From the NCBI RefSeq assembly GCF_037126175.1, contig NZ_CP146986.1:2260501-2324500 (forward strand): 64,000 bases of DNA, given 5' to 3'. The notes beneath the pieces were generated by a model. The model worked only from the letters and a program-made list of their open reading frames with translations. It ran no database searches and had not been told where the DNA came from. The stretch comes from Pseudomonas sp. RSB 5.4 (GTDB lineage Bacteria; Pseudomonadota; Gammaproteobacteria; Pseudomonadales; Pseudomonadaceae). Below, piece after piece: positions 9,119-19,092 of this stretch (the first letter of the stretch is position 1; each line of letters begins with the position of its first letter). The position numbers and the translations under genes are program-made.

Positions 9119-9391
9119 ATGATTCGCACCATCACCCTCTCCGTGAGCTTCCCGGTGTTCGGCAGCAACTACTACGACCAGCAGGTCGTCTCGCGCAAGA
9201 CCCAGGCGCTGCTGTTCAACGAAGACTTCGACGATGTGCTGATGCCCGCCGCGAGCAATCACTTCAGCAATGAAGTGGTCGGCATCAACGATCAGTTCCG
9301 CTTTCTGAGCGACATACTCGCCACCCATTTGCTGGATCTCGAGGCCACCGCGCCTGCGCATTCCAGCGTCCGGGCGAGCGCTCATTTTTAA
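9119..9391 (+). CDS. Hypothetical protein (90 aa)
   Basis: A soluble protein without signal peptide, starting MIRTITLSVSFPVFGSNYYD. The ATG at 9119 has GAGGAG 7 bases upstream, and a clear terminator follows at 9400, so it looks like a monocistronic real gene. I do not recognise the family. Confidence 0.6.
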   Translation: MIRTITLSVSFPVFGSNYYDQQVVSRKTQALLFNEDFDDVLMPAASNHFSNEVVGINDQFRFLSDILATHLLDLEATAPAHSSVRASAHF

Positions 9392-9399
9392 TTGCCCTT

Positions 9400-9442
9400 C
9401 CCCTGCAGAAAATGCCGAAGGCTGCTTCTGCAGGGGCTTTTA
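9400..9442 (+). terminator. Rho-independent terminator
   Basis: CCCCTGCAGAA (9400-9410) pairs with TTCTGCAGGGG (9426-9436) and is followed by a short T run. It ends the 90-aa gene before paoA. Confidence 0.8.
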
Positions 9443-9594
9443 ATTCATGAGCCCTTCGCATAACTCTATAGCGAAAATCCGCAAAAACCTTTTCCTCTGA
9501 TCATGGGTCAGTCTTGAAATGAGACTGGCAAACATGCCGGCGCGCCCGTTTGGGTCATTCAATACCCTGCCGCCTGATAGAGAGGAATTGAAGC

Positions 9595-10218
9595 ATGACG
9601 CTTTCCAGACGCAAATTTCTGATCCTGGGCGCCGTAACGGCCGTGGCGTTTGCCATGCCGCCCTTCATCAGCCTCAAGGCCTATGCGGCCAATCTGGAGC
9701 AATCGGCCATGAGTAAAGTGACGATTCAAGTCAACGGTAAACCGCAATCCCTGGAAGTCGACAACCGCACCACCCTGCTCGACGCCCTGCGCGAGCACCT
9801 GCATTTGACCGGCAGCAAAAAAGGCTGCGATCACGGCCAGTGTGGCGCCTGCACGGTGATCGCCGACGGCCGCCGAATCAATGCCTGCCTGACCCTGGCG
9901 GTGATGCAAGACGGCAGCGAGATCACCACCATCGAAGGCCTCGGCATGCCCGACGCACTGCATCCGATGCAGGCCGCGTTCATCAAGCACGACGGTTACC
10001 AGTGCGGCTATTGCACGCCGGGGCAGATCTGTTCGGCGGTGGCAGTGCTCAAGGAAATTCGCGATGGCATTCCCAGCCACGTCAGCCCGAGCCTGACCGA
10101 AGCTCCACAACTGATCGCCAGCGAATTCCAGGAGCGCATGAGCGGCAACATCTGCCGTTGCGGCGCCTACTCGAACATCATCGAAGCGATCACTGAAGTC
10201 GCGGAGGTGCCGGCATGA
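9595..10218 (+). CDS. paoA: Periplasmic aldehyde oxidoreductase, [2Fe-2S] subunit
   Basis: A 207-residue iron-sulfur subunit of a xanthine-oxidase-family enzyme. It begins with a twin-arginine signal ([14 protein letters not shown]), so the assembled enzyme is exported folded. The plant-ferredoxin cluster is bound by C78, C83, C86 and C98 ([12 protein letters not shown]), and the second cluster by C137, C140, C187 and C189 (YQCGYC, ICRCG). AGAGGAA lies 8 bases before the ATG. Four-base overlaps lead into paoB and then paoC. PaoABC in E. coli oxidises aromatic aldehydes. Confidence 0.94.
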   Translation: MTLSRRKFLILGAVTAVAFAMPPFISLKAYAANLEQSAMSKVTIQVNGKPQSLEVDNRTTLLDALREHLHLTGSKKGCDHGQCGACTVIADGRRINACLTLAVMQDGSEITTIEGLGMPDALHPMQAAFIKHDGYQCGYCTPGQICSAVAVLKEIRDGIPSHVSPSLTEAPQLIASEFQERMSGNICRCGAYSNIIEAITEVAEVPA

Positions 10219-11171
10219 GAGCGTTCAATTACAGCCGCGCCGACTCCGCAGCCGCAGCCGCTGCACTGGCGGCACAGGTCGAAGGTGCGAAGTTCATTGC
10301 CGGCGGCACCAACCTGCTGGACCTGATGAAACTCGACATCGAAACTCCGCCGCACCTGATCGACATCAACCACTTGGGCCTCGACCAGATCGAAGCCACC
10401 GCCGAGGGCGGCTTGCGCATTGGCGCGCTGGTGCGCAACACCGATCTGGCCGCCGACGGCCGCGTACGCAAGGACTACGCCCTGCTCTCCCGCGCCTTGC
10501 TCGCCGGGGCCTCTGGCCAGTTGCGCAACATGGCGAGCACCGCCGGCAACCTGCTGCAACGCACCCGTTGCCCGTACTTTTATGACGTCAATCAGGCCTG
10601 CAACAAACGCCAGCCCGGCAGTGGCTGCGCAGCGATTGGCGGGGTCAGTCGGCAACTGGGGCTGATCGGCGTCAGCGACGCCTGCATCGCCACCCACCCG
10701 AGCGACATGGCGATTGCCATGCGCGCTCTCGATGCGCAGGTTGAAACGGTGAAGCCGGACGGCAGCACGCGAAGCATCGCCATCGCCGATTTCCATCAAC
10801 TGCCGGGCAACACGCCGAACATCGAAACCAGCCTCACGCCCGGCGAGTTCATCACTTCGGTAACCCTGCCCGCCCCGGTTGGCGGCACACACATTTATCA
10901 CAAGGTGCGTGATCGCTCGTCCTATGCCTTCGCGCTGGTGTCGGTCGGTCTGATCCTGCACAAGGACGGCAGCGGCCGCGTGGCGGTGGGTGGCATCGCG
11001 CCGAAACCGTGGCGGGTTGAAGCCGCCGAAGCATTGCTGCCTAAAGGCGCAAAAGCCGTCAGCGAACGCCTTCTCGACGGCGCCACGCCGACCCACGACA
11101 ACCAATTCAAACTGACCCTGGTCGAGCGCACGCTCGGCTCGGTGTTGGCGCAAGCGAGGGACGAGGCATGA
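10215..11171 (+). CDS. paoB: Periplasmic aldehyde oxidoreductase, FAD-binding subunit
   Basis: A 318-residue FAD subunit. The FAD pyrophosphate loop [14 protein letters not shown] is near residues 26-39 and [16 protein letters not shown] near 104-119. The Cys residues C119, C129 and C138 lie in the insertion ([18 protein letters not shown]) that carries a [4Fe-4S] cluster in PaoB-type proteins. The start overlaps the paoA stop by four bases. It has no signal of its own, in line with export piggy-backed on PaoA. Confidence 0.93.
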   Translation: MRAFNYSRADSAAAAAALAAQVEGAKFIAGGTNLLDLMKLDIETPPHLIDINHLGLDQIEATAEGGLRIGALVRNTDLAADGRVRKDYALLSRALLAGASGQLRNMASTAGNLLQRTRCPYFYDVNQACNKRQPGSGCAAIGGVSRQLGLIGVSDACIATHPSDMAIAMRALDAQVETVKPDGSTRSIAIADFHQLPGNTPNIETSLTPGEFITSVTLPAPVGGTHIYHKVRDRSSYAFALVSVGLILHKDGSGRVAVGGIAPKPWRVEAAEALLPKGAKAVSERLLDGATPTHDNQFKLTLVERTLGSVLAQARDEA

Positions 11172-13363
11172 AATTCAACACGCCCGCCACCACCAATCCG
11201 ATCGACCAGTTGAAGGTGATCGGCAAACCCACCGACCGCGTTGAAGGCCCGCTGAAAACCAGCGGTCAGGCACCTTATGCCTATGAGCAGCACGAGGCCG
11301 TGGCGAATCAGGCTTACGGTTTCATGGTCGGCTCGGCCATCGCCAAGGGCCACATCAGCCATATCGACCTCGACGCTGCCGAAGCCGCGCCCGGCGTGCT
11401 GGCTATCGTCACCGCCGCGAATGCCGGCAAGCTCGGCAAAGGCAAATACAACTCGGCGCCGCTGCTCGCCGATTCCGAGGTGCAGCACTATCACCAGGCT
11501 GTGGCACTGGTGGTCGCCGAGACCTTCGAACAGGCCCGCGCCGCGGCGCAACTGGTCAAGGTCGACTATGTCACGGCCAAAGGCGAATTCGAGCTGGCCA
11601 ACGTGCGCGACCAAGGTGTCGAAGACGACGAGTTGCCCGACGTCACCCACGGCGATTTCGACTCGGCTTTCGCCGCCGCGCCGGTGCAGTTCGACCAGAC
11701 CTACACCACACCCGACCAGTCCCACGCGATGATGGAGCCGCATGCGACACTGGCCTCGTGGAAAGGTGATCAACTGACCTTGTGGACGTCGAACCAGATG
11801 ATCGCCTGGAGCGTCGGCGACGTCGCCACCACCCTCGGCCTGCCCAAGGAAAACGTGCGCCTGATCTCGCCGTACATTGGCGGTGGCTTCGGCGGCAAAC
11901 TGTTCATTCGTGCGGACGCGATTCTCGCCGCCCTCGGTGCACGCCTGGCCAATCGCCCGGTGAAAGTTGCCCTCGCCCGCCCGCAAATGGCCAACAACAC
12001 CACCCACCGCCCGGCCACGATCCAGCGCATTCGCCTGGGCGCGACGGCAGACGGCAAGCTCAGCGCGATTGCCCACGAAGGCTGGTCGGGCAACCTCAAG
12101 GACGGCAAGGTCGAAGTCGCCGCGCAGCCGAGCCAGTTGCTGTACGCCGCCGAGAACCGCCGAGTGACCATGCGCCGGGCGCCACTGGATTTGCCCGAGG
12201 GCAACTCCATGCGCGCGCCGGGTGAAGCACCGGGGCTGATGGCGCTGGAAATCGCCATGGACGAGATGGCCGAGCAGCTCAAGCTCGACCCGATCCAGTT
12301 CCGCATCCTCAACGACACGCAGGTCGATCCAGTGAAAACCGAGCGCCCGTTCTCCCAGCGGCGACTGATCGAATGCCTGCAGACCGGCGCGGAAAAATTC
12401 GCCTGGAACCAGCGCAACGCGACACCCGGCAGCCGTCGCGAAGGTCGCTGGCTGATCGGCATGGGCGTCGCGGCAGCGATCCGCAATAACCTGTTGCTCA
12501 AGTCCGGCGCGCGGGTGCGGCTGGAGCACGATGGCAAGGTCTCGGTGGAAACCGACATGACCGATATCGGCACCGGCAGCTACACCATCATCGCCCAGAC
12601 GGCCGCCGAGATGATGGGCGTGCCTCTGGCGGATGTGACCGTGCGTCTGGGCGATTCAACCTTCCCGGTGTCGTCCGGCTCTGGCGGCCAGTTCGGCGCC
12701 AATTGCTCGACCGCCGGGGTCTACGCCGCGTGCATGAAACTGCGCGAAGCAGTGGCGACGAAGCTGGGCATGACCGGGGGTGACGTCGAGTTCGCCGACG
12801 GTCAGGTACGCGCCGCCGGCAAGACCCTGCCGCTGCGTGACGCCGCAAAAAATGGTGCCGTCGAGGCTGAGGACAGCATCGAGTTCGCCGACCTTGCCAA
12901 GCAGTATCAACAGTCGACTTTCGGTGCGCATTTCGTCGAAGTGGCGGTGGATGCTGCTACCGGTGAAGTCCGCGTGCGACGCATGCTTGCGGTGTGCGCG
13001 GCGGGACGGATTCTCAACCCGAAAGCCGCGCGCAGCCAGGTGATCGGCGCGATGACCATGGGCGTTGGCGCAGCGTTGATGGAGGAGCTGGCGGTGGACA
13101 AGCGCTTGGGCTTTTTCGTCAATCACGATCTGGCCGGATACGAGGTGCCGGTGCATGCCGACATCCCGCATCAGGAGGTTATTTTCCTCGACGAGACCGA
13201 CCCGATTTCTTCACCGATGAAAGCCAAGGGCGTGGGGGAACTGGGGATTTGTGGTGTGAGCGCGGCGGTGGCGAATGCGATCTACAACGCCACCGGGGCG
13301 CGGGTGCGCGAGTATCCGATTACGCTGGACAAGATCCTCTCTTCGTTGCCGCCGATGATCTGA
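11168..13363 (+). CDS. paoC: Periplasmic aldehyde oxidoreductase, molybdenum-binding subunit
   Basis: A 731-residue molybdopterin-cytosine-dinucleotide subunit. Visible are the GGGFGGK cofactor loop (near 238-244), RAPGEAPG, the SSGSGGQFG cofactor-binding segment and the C-terminal [10 protein letters not shown] with the expected catalytic Glu near 691. The length matches E. coli PaoC (732). It overlaps paoB by four bases. The cognate maturation chaperone paoD/xdhC does not follow; after a short hairpin the next gene is a convergent TonB receptor, so maturation would rely on a distant gene. Confidence 0.94.
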   Translation: MKFNTPATTNPIDQLKVIGKPTDRVEGPLKTSGQAPYAYEQHEAVANQAYGFMVGSAIAKGHISHIDLDAAEAAPGVLAIVTAANAGKLGKGKYNSAPLLADSEVQHYHQAVALVVAETFEQARAAAQLVKVDYVTAKGEFELANVRDQGVEDDELPDVTHGDFDSAFAAAPVQFDQTYTTPDQSHAMMEPHATLASWKGDQLTLWTSNQMIAWSVGDVATTLGLPKENVRLISPYIGGGFGGKLFIRADAILAALGARLANRPVKVALARPQMANNTTHRPATIQRIRLGATADGKLSAIAHEGWSGNLKDGKVEVAAQPSQLLYAAENRRVTMRRAPLDLPEGNSMRAPGEAPGLMALEIAMDEMAEQLKLDPIQFRILNDTQVDPVKTERPFSQRRLIECLQTGAEKFAWNQRNATPGSRREGRWLIGMGVAAAIRNNLLLKSGARVRLEHDGKVSVETDMTDIGTGSYTIIAQTAAEMMGVPLADVTVRLGDSTFPVSSGSGGQFGANCSTAGVYAACMKLREAVATKLGMTGGDVEFADGQVRAAGKTLPLRDAAKNGAVEAEDSIEFADLAKQYQQSTFGAHFVEVAVDAATGEVRVRRMLAVCAAGRILNPKAARSQVIGAMTMGVGAALMEELAVDKRLGFFVNHDLAGYEVPVHADIPHQEVIFLDETDPISSPMKAKGVGELGICGVSAAVANAIYNATGARVREYPITLDKILSSLPPMI

Positions 13364-13379
13364 AGCAGCTGCACAGAAT

Positions 13380-13405
13380 CGCCCCTCCCTGCGCAGAGAG
13401 GGGCG
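13380..13405. terminator. Hairpin between convergent paoC and TonB receptor genes
   Basis: CGCCCCTC and GAGGGGCG form an 8-bp stem around a 10-base loop, eight nucleotides or so from each stop. The T run is weak on either strand, so efficiency is uncertain. Confidence 0.6.
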
Positions 13406-13412
13406 TTCTCCA

Positions 13413-15827
13413 TCACCAGCGATACGTCGCCGATGCCACGGCGGTGCGCGGATTGCCATACAGGCAACGGGTCGCGTCGTAGCAACCGGAGATGTAGTCG
13501 TCGTTGGTCAGGTTGGTGACGTTCAGCGCCAGTTTCCACGGCCCGGTCACATAGTGCGCCGAGGCATCGAACACGGTGTACGACGGGATGTTCAGCGAGT
13601 TGTCCGCCGCTCCCGGATTGCGTCCGACATAACGTACCCCAGCGCCCAGACCGAAGTTCTTCAACCAGCCGTCATGGAAGGTGTAATCGCCCCACAGCGA
13701 CGCCATGTTGCGCGGGATCGGGATGAACGTCGGGGTCTTGCCTTCGCTGACGTCATTGGCCTTGGTGATCTTCACGTCCTGATAGGTGTAACTGGCGATC
13801 ACGTCCAGCTCACGGCTCAGGCTAACCGTGCCTTCCAGCTCGAAACCACGGGAGCGGATTTCACCGGTCTGCACCGAGTAATTCGGGTTGACCGGGCCGG
13901 GCGTCAGCACGTTGGTCTGGGTGATCTGGAACACTGCGGCGGTCACCGAAGCGTTGGTGTCCTTGGGCGCGAACTTGATCCCGGCTTCGTACTGCTTGGC
14001 CTCGGTGGGGTCGAACGGTTTGCCGTTGGCATCCAGACCGGCGTTCGGGGTGAACGCGGTGGAGTAACTGACGTACGGCGCCAGGCCGTTGTCCGCCAGA
14101 TACACCAGACCGGCACGGCCGCTGAAGGCTTCATCTTTCTGGTTGGTCGTGGTGTGTGCCAGATGATCCTGGGTTTCGCTGGTGGCCCAGTCATAGCGAC
14201 CGCTGAGGGTCAGGCGCCAGTGGTCGTCGAATTTCAACTGATCCTGCAGGTACAGACCGGTCTGATTCAAAGTCGAATCGATGTTGCTCGGGTAACTTTT
14301 GTCCGGGTCGTTGAACACCGAACGGTCGAACGGCACGAATACCGGGTTATACGCATTGACCGGTGCCGCGAGGGCATAGACCTCTTTGTCGGTGGCATCC
14401 TGATGCTGGTAATCCAGACCCAGCAGCACCGTGTGATCGATGCCGCCAACGCTGAAATCGGCCTGCGCCTGATTGTCCACGGCCCAGCGTTTGTAGGTGA
14501 AGTCGGCGATGCCGGCCCAACGGTCGATGGTCGTCAGCGAGCCTTCCTGGAAGCCGCCGCCGTAGATCATGTTGTCGTTCAGATCGAGGTGTGAATAACG
14601 CAGATTCTGCCGCACTTGCCAGGTGTCGCTCAGGCGTTTGGAGAATTCATAACCGAATGAGTACTGGCGCTTTTCGTACTTCTGGAAGTCTTTGTCGGCC
14701 TCAAAGATGTTGCGCTTGATGTGGCCGTTGGGGTTGTAGTCGATGGTGCCAGCCGACGGATAGAAACCGTCTCCGGAGTTGCTGTCGTCGTACAGATAAC
14801 TGGCCAGCAAGGTGAAGCGGGTGTCGTCGTCCGGCGCGAAGGTAATCGACGGCGCCAGCGCCTGGCGTTTGTCCTGCCACGGGGTGTCCTTGATGTCCTG
14901 ATCGCGCAGCACGCCGACCATGCGGTACGACCACACGCCCTGATCGTCGAGCGGGCCGGTGCTGTCGAAGTTGATCTGCTTGCGCGCATCGGTGCCGTAC
15001 TGCACGCCGACTTCGTTGGCTGCCACCGCGCTCGGACGCTTGGACACCTGGTTGATCACGCCACCAGGATCACCTTGCCCGTAGAGCACGCCGGCCGGGC
15101 CACGCAGCACTTCAACGCGTTCGAGCATGTACGGATCGACCATCCAGCTCGCCAGGTTGATGGTGGTCGGCAGTTGCAGGCTGTCGAGGTAAGTGGTCGG
15201 CGAGAAACCGCGAATCACTGTGTACCAGTCCGAACGATTGTTGGCGCCATAGCTCGACACGCCCGGGGTGTAACGCAACGCTTCGTTCACCGACTGCACG
15301 CCTTGCGCTTCCATTCGCTCGCGGGTGATGACCGAAATCGATTGCGGGGTTTCGTGGATCGGTGTGCCGGTCTTGGTCGCGCTGATGCTGTTCTGCGCGA
15401 CGTAGCCGTCAACCGGCCCGAACGGTCCATCGACCACTTCCGGCGCACTGATCGACAGACTGTCGAGTTGCACCTGGCCGGCCCCCGACGGCAATGCCTG
15501 CAAGCGGTAAGTCGAACCGACCTGCACGGCTTCCAGACCGCTGCCACTGAGCAGCCGCGCCAGCGCCATTTCCAGGGTGTAGCGACCGTTCAGGCCCGGG
15601 GTCTGCTTGCCACGGGTCAGCGCCGGATCGAACGCCTGCGCCACCCCAGCCTGCTCGGCCAACGTACTCAGAGCCACGCTCAGGTCACCGGCCGGCACCG
15701 CGAAGGTTTGCACGCGGCTCTGGGCGACACTGGCGTCGTCAGCGACCGCCGGCAGCGCGGCACCGGCGAGAAAGATCGGAAACAGCGCGGCAGCGAGTGG
15801 ATGCAGCCGGACAACGGGGCGGGTCAT
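13413..15827 (-). CDS. TonB-dependent siderophore receptor with signalling (STN) domain
   Basis: An 804-residue outer-membrane transducer. The signal peptide spans about 1-29 (ends AVADD). An STN/secretin-like domain follows at about 38-112 (FAVPAGDLSVALSTLAEQAG), then the plug (ETPQSISVITRERM, VEVLRGPAGVLYGQGDPGGV) and the beta-barrel ending in a terminal Trp (TYRW). The plug sequence resembles the ferrichrome/hydroxamate receptor group (FhuA/FiuA), but the ligand cannot be fixed by eye. AGGA lies 9 bases before the ATG at 15827. The upstream FecI/FecR genes on the same strand are its signalling partners: ligand binding passes through the STN domain to FecR, releasing the sigma factor. Confidence 0.92.
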   Translation of the reverse strand: MTRPVVRLHPLAAALFPIFLAGAALPAVADDASVAQSRVQTFAVPAGDLSVALSTLAEQAGVAQAFDPALTRGKQTPGLNGRYTLEMALARLLSGSGLEAVQVGSTYRLQALPSGAGQVQLDSLSISAPEVVDGPFGPVDGYVAQNSISATKTGTPIHETPQSISVITRERMEAQGVQSVNEALRYTPGVSSYGANNRSDWYTVIRGFSPTTYLDSLQLPTTINLASWMVDPYMLERVEVLRGPAGVLYGQGDPGGVINQVSKRPSAVAANEVGVQYGTDARKQINFDSTGPLDDQGVWSYRMVGVLRDQDIKDTPWQDKRQALAPSITFAPDDDTRFTLLASYLYDDSNSGDGFYPSAGTIDYNPNGHIKRNIFEADKDFQKYEKRQYSFGYEFSKRLSDTWQVRQNLRYSHLDLNDNMIYGGGFQEGSLTTIDRWAGIADFTYKRWAVDNQAQADFSVGGIDHTVLLGLDYQHQDATDKEVYALAAPVNAYNPVFVPFDRSVFNDPDKSYPSNIDSTLNQTGLYLQDQLKFDDHWRLTLSGRYDWATSETQDHLAHTTTNQKDEAFSGRAGLVYLADNGLAPYVSYSTAFTPNAGLDANGKPFDPTEAKQYEAGIKFAPKDTNASVTAAVFQITQTNVLTPGPVNPNYSVQTGEIRSRGFELEGTVSLSRELDVIASYTYQDVKITKANDVSEGKTPTFIPIPRNMASLWGDYTFHDGWLKNFGLGAGVRYVGRNPGAADNSLNIPSYTVFDASAHYVTGPWKLALNVTNLTNDDYISGCYDATRCLYGNPRTAVASATYRW

Positions 15828-15928
15828 GGTGGATTCCTGAAAGTTGTTTTGGTTTCTCAGGCCATGACGGGTGAGTTCGGGAAAGGGACAGTGGACCGTT
15901 GATTTATTTTTTAGACCACCGAAATCCA

Positions 15929-16020
15929 CTGTAGGCGTGAGCCTGCTCGCGATGGCGGCGTGTCAGTGAAATTGATCTCGACTGACACGACGCCATCGCG
16001 AGCAGGCGCACGCCTGCAGG
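15929..16020. repeat. REP pair (family A, GTAGGCGTGAGCCTGCTCGC variant)
   Basis: Inverted copies between the FecR gene and the receptor gene. The receptor may therefore have its own sigma-dependent promoter in the remaining spacer. Confidence 0.85.
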
Positions 16021-16033
16021 TTTTGTATCGGGT

Positions 16034-16999
16034 TCAGGATTCGGGTTTGATCAACACCAGCCAATCGGTAAAACGCTGCACGCGGATCGGCAGGTTGGTC
16101 TGCAAGGCCGCCAGCGCCGCGTTGCTGTCGCCGAGCGGAAACGAACCCGACACTCGCAGTCCGGCCAGCGCCTGCCGATCAAAATGCATGACGCCCGAGC
16201 GATATCGCGCCAGCTCATCAAGCACTTCCACCAACGGACGGTCGTCAACCTTGAGCACGCCGCGTGTCCAGCTCGCCGGGTCGCTATGGCCCAGTGACGT
16301 CGGGCTGTCGACATGGTCGGCAAACACCGTGGCCTGCTGACCGGCCGCGACACGCACAGCGTTCTCCGGATGCTCGACCGGGCGTGCGGCAATCGCCGAT
16401 TCCAGTACGGTAACCCGGGTCTGCCCGGCTTCGCGACGCACCAGAAACTGCGTGCCAAGTGCTGTCACGGTGCCGTGCTCGGTGCGCACCACGAATGGCC
16501 GCTGCGGGTCCTTCGCCACCTCGACCCACAGTTCGCCGCGCTTGAGATCGATCAGCCGTTGCTGGCCGTCGAAATGCAGGTCCACCGCCGAGTCGCTGTT
16601 GAGCTTCAAATGACTGTGATCGGCCAGCATCAAATCGCGCCGCTCGCCCACGGCAGTACGTTGGTCCGCCAGCCACACCGGCCCCTGCTGCACGCCTTGC
16701 CACGCCACGCTTGCGGCGATCAGCACAGCCAGGCACGTGCCGGTGCGGCGCAGGGTGCTGCCGCGTTTCGATGTCAGCACCCGGTCAAGGGTCTTGCGCG
16801 CGCGGCCCTTGGGCAAGCCGTCAAAACGCCCCCATAGCAACGCCAGACGTGATGCCGCCAGCGCATGACTCGGGTCGGCCTCGCGCCATTGGGCGAACGC
16901 CTGACGCTGCTGCTCACTGGCCTCGCCGGAATGCAGCAGCGACAGCCATTGCGCCGCTGCGACCACCGTTTCATGACTCGGCTCCGACCCGCTGATCAC
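16034..16999 (-). CDS. FecR-type anti-sigma / sigma regulator
   Basis: A 321-residue inner-membrane regulator. A GTG at 16999 overlaps the sigma-factor stop (GTGA), which supports it over the upstream in-frame start. The cytoplasmic N-terminal domain contains AAQWLSLLHSGEASEQQRQA (DUF4880-like). A single membrane helix lies near 87-103 (GTCLAVLIAASVAWQG). The periplasmic FecR domain includes LNSDSAVDLHF, LKRGELWVEVAKDPQRPFVV and TALGTQFLVR. The C-terminal region (about 245-321) is STN-like and contacts the receptor. It holds the sigma factor inactive until the siderophore-loaded receptor signals. Confidence 0.93.
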   Translation of the reverse strand: MISGSEPSHETVVAAAQWLSLLHSGEASEQQRQAFAQWREADPSHALAASRLALLWGRFDGLPKGRARKTLDRVLTSKRGSTLRRTGTCLAVLIAASVAWQGVQQGPVWLADQRTAVGERRDLMLADHSHLKLNSDSAVDLHFDGQQRLIDLKRGELWVEVAKDPQRPFVVRTEHGTVTALGTQFLVRREAGQTRVTVLESAIAARPVEHPENAVRVAAGQQATVFADHVDSPTSLGHSDPASWTRGVLKVDDRPLVEVLDELARYRSGVMHFDRQALAGLRVSGSFPLGDSNAALAALQTNLPIRVQRFTDWLVLIKPES

Positions 17000-17529
17000 G
17001 GCGCACCGCCATACAACGCGACATAGCAATGCACCATGACCTGAGCGATGTACTGCTTGATCATGCTTTTTGATACGCCGAGATGTTCGGCAATTTCGGC
17101 GTGGCTCCAGCCATCCAGACGATTGAGCAGAAACGCCCGGCGCGGTTTCTCCGCCAGACCTTCGAGCAGACGCGCGATGGATTCGAGCAATTCGATGATC
17201 TGATGGAAATCTTCCGGGCTGATCGCCGCCGCGTCTTCGCTTTCATGCGCGAGCACCGCCAGATACGCCCGCTCCAGCTTGCGCCGGCGCTCGCCATCGA
17301 TCAGCAGACGAATTGCCGTGGTCGTCAGGAAGGCCCGTGGCTCCTGCAAACGCTCGGGCTCGGCGAGAGTCAGCACGCGGATAAAGGTGTCCTGCGCCAG
17401 ATCCGCCGCCCGTTGCGAACAACCAAGCTTTTTGCGCAACCAGTTCTGCAACCAGCCGTGATGGTCGCTGTAAAGCAACGACAGCAATTGATTGCGCGGG
17501 GATTGGGCGGAAGGAAAATCAGCGGGCAC
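16996..17529 (-). CDS. ECF sigma factor, FecI family
   Basis: A 177-residue ECF sigma factor with region 2 (LAQDTFIRVLTLAEPERLQE) near 44-63 and a region 4 HTH (WSHAEIAEHLGVSKSMIKQY) near 140-159. The start is taken as GTG at 17529 with CAGGA 9-10 bases upstream; the nearby ATG at 17537 is out of frame. It overlaps the anti-sigma gene. Iron control is likely through the Fur-like site at 17563-17577. Its target should be the receptor promoter downstream. Confidence 0.92.
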   Translation of the reverse strand: MPADFPSAQSPRNQLLSLLYSDHHGWLQNWLRKKLGCSQRAADLAQDTFIRVLTLAEPERLQEPRAFLTTTAIRLLIDGERRRKLERAYLAVLAHESEDAAAISPEDFHQIIELLESIARLLEGLAEKPRRAFLLNRLDGWSHAEIAEHLGVSKSMIKQYIAQVMVHCYVALYGGAP

Positions 17530-17562
17530 AGCGGCATCCTGGAGGGGGGCAACCTACATGAA

Positions 17563-17577
17563 TGCGAATATATTTCA
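17563..17577 (-). promoter_or_regulatory. Candidate Fur box upstream of the fecI-type gene
   Basis: TGCGAATATATTTCA matches the 7-1-7 Fur consensus TGATAATnATTATCA at 9 of 14 fixed positions and lies 34 bases before the sigma-factor start. FecI-type genes are usually Fur-repressed, which fits. Assignment by eye only. Confidence 0.5.
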
Positions 17578-17646
17578 TTTGGTAACCAGTGTCACTACGC
17601 ACGAAAAACGCTAGCGCACTTGCATGGGGTACGAGGGGTCAGGGCG

Positions 17647-18081
17647 TCATTCCGCTTTCTGATACTGCGCATCAGTGACCTGTTCCATCCAGTCCACCAC
17701 CTTGCCATCGAGCACTTCGGCGATCGCTATATGGGTCATCGCGGTATGCGCCGCAGCGCCGTGCCAATGCTTGGCGCCGGGAGCGATCCACACGGTATCG
17801 CCAGGGCGAATCTGCCGAACCGGCTGACCCCACTCCTGCACAAAACCGGCGCCGGCGGTGACGATCAACGTCTGCCCCAACGGATGGGTGTGCCACGCCG
17901 TGCGCGCGCCCGGCTCGAAGGTCACCGTGGCGCCGCTGACGCGGGCGGCATCGCTGCCCTTGAATGGCGCGTCGACACGCACCGTACCGGTGAACCAGTC
18001 TGCCGGGCCCTTGGCCGAGGGCTGAGAACCGTTGGCGGTGACGATTACACGTGGGACCTGCGCAGTTGCAATTGAATTCAT
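17647..18081 (-). CDS. Cupin-domain protein
   Basis: A 144-residue single-domain cupin. Motif 1 appears as [20 protein letters not shown], with the two metal-type histidines of WHTHP. Motif 2 is [17 protein letters not shown], with its conserved His. It resembles the (R)-mandelonitrile-lyase/carboxymuconolactone-type small cupins often annotated as quercetin-like, but the substrate is unknown. The ATG at 18081 directly follows a GTG; GGAG lies 10 bases upstream. It is divergent from a LysR regulator, which probably controls it. Confidence 0.85.
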   Translation of the reverse strand: MNSIATAQVPRVIVTANGSQPSAKGPADWFTGTVRVDAPFKGSDAARVSGATVTFEPGARTAWHTHPLGQTLIVTAGAGFVQEWGQPVRQIRPGDTVWIAPGAKHWHGAAAHTAMTHIAIAEVLDGKVVDWMEQVTDAQYQKAE

Positions 18082-18196
18082 CACAAGACTCCAAAGTTGT
18101 ACGAGAGCTCCTACAGGGAACTTGCGTCACTTTACCGAGCCAGACTCTTCAGATAATCGACTAGAATTCGAAAAAACTTATGCAGGACACTCATCA

Positions 18197-19090
18197 ATGC
18201 TTCGAGAAAACGCCAGTGACCTGCTCGCCTTCCTCGCCGTGGCCCGCGAGCGCAGTTTCACCAAAGCCGCGGCCAGACTCGGCGTCTCGCAATCGGCGCT
18301 CAGCCATACCATCCGCGCCCTCGAAGCGCGCCTGGGCCTGCGCCTGCTGACCCGCACCACGCGCAGCGTCTCCCCGACCGAGGCCGGCGAACATCTGCTG
18401 CAGACCATCGGTCCGCGCTTCGAAGAGATCGAACTGGAACTGGCCGCCCTGAGTAACCTGCGCGAAACCCCGGCAGGCCGGATCCGTATCAGCGCCACCG
18501 ACCATTCGCTGAACTGGTTGCTGCGTCCGGTGCTCAAGGAATTTCTGCCCAAGTACCCGGACATCTCCGTCGAGGTGTGCTGCGACTATGGCTTCGTCGA
18601 CATCGCCGGGCAAGGCTTTGACGCCGGTGTGCGCCTGGGCGAAGACGTGGCACAAGGCATGATCGCCACCCGCATCGGCCCCGACATGCGCATGGCGGTG
18701 GTCGGTTCGCCGACCTACTTCACCCAGCGTGAAAAGCCGCAAACACCGCGTGACCTCACCGCCCACGCCTGCAACAATCTGCGCCTGCCCACCAACGGCG
18801 GGCTGTACCCCTGGGAGTTCGAGAAGGACGGCGAAAGCCTCAAGGTGCGTGTCTCCGGGCAAGTCACCCTCAACGGCGTCTACCCGCTGCTCGACGCCGC
18901 ACTCGATGGCTTCGGTCTGAGCTACATCCCGGAAAACATTGTTGCGCCGTATCTGGCCGACGGCAGCCTGTTGCAAGTGCTGAAAGACTGGTGCCCGACC
19001 TTCGCCGGTCATCACCTGTACTACCCGAGCCGGCGTCAGGCGGCGCCGGCGTTTGCGTTATTGGTGGAAGCGTTGCGGTATCGCGGCTGA
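18197..19090 (+). CDS. LysR-family transcriptional regulator
   Basis: A 297-residue regulator. The N-terminal winged HTH is FLAVARERSFTKAAARLGVSQSALSHTI, and the effector-binding region carries FDAGVRLGEDVAQGMIA and the CrgA-type ending HHLYYPSRRQAAPA. ATG at 18197. It diverges from the cupin gene with 115 bases between, the usual LysR-target geometry. The effector is unknown. Confidence 0.92.
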   Translation: MLRENASDLLAFLAVARERSFTKAAARLGVSQSALSHTIRALEARLGLRLLTRTTRSVSPTEAGEHLLQTIGPRFEEIELELAALSNLRETPAGRIRISATDHSLNWLLRPVLKEFLPKYPDISVEVCCDYGFVDIAGQGFDAGVRLGEDVAQGMIATRIGPDMRMAVVGSPTYFTQREKPQTPRDLTAHACNNLRLPTNGGLYPWEFEKDGESLKVRVSGQVTLNGVYPLLDAALDGFGLSYIPENIVAPYLADGSLLQVLKDWCPTFAGHHLYYPSRRQAAPAFALLVEALRYRG

Positions 19091-19092
19091 GT

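Noticed and set aside
10922..12529. 535-codon minus-strand frame opposite paoB/paoC
   Set aside because: Shadow frame of the molybdenum enzyme genes; high GC creates long antisense frames.
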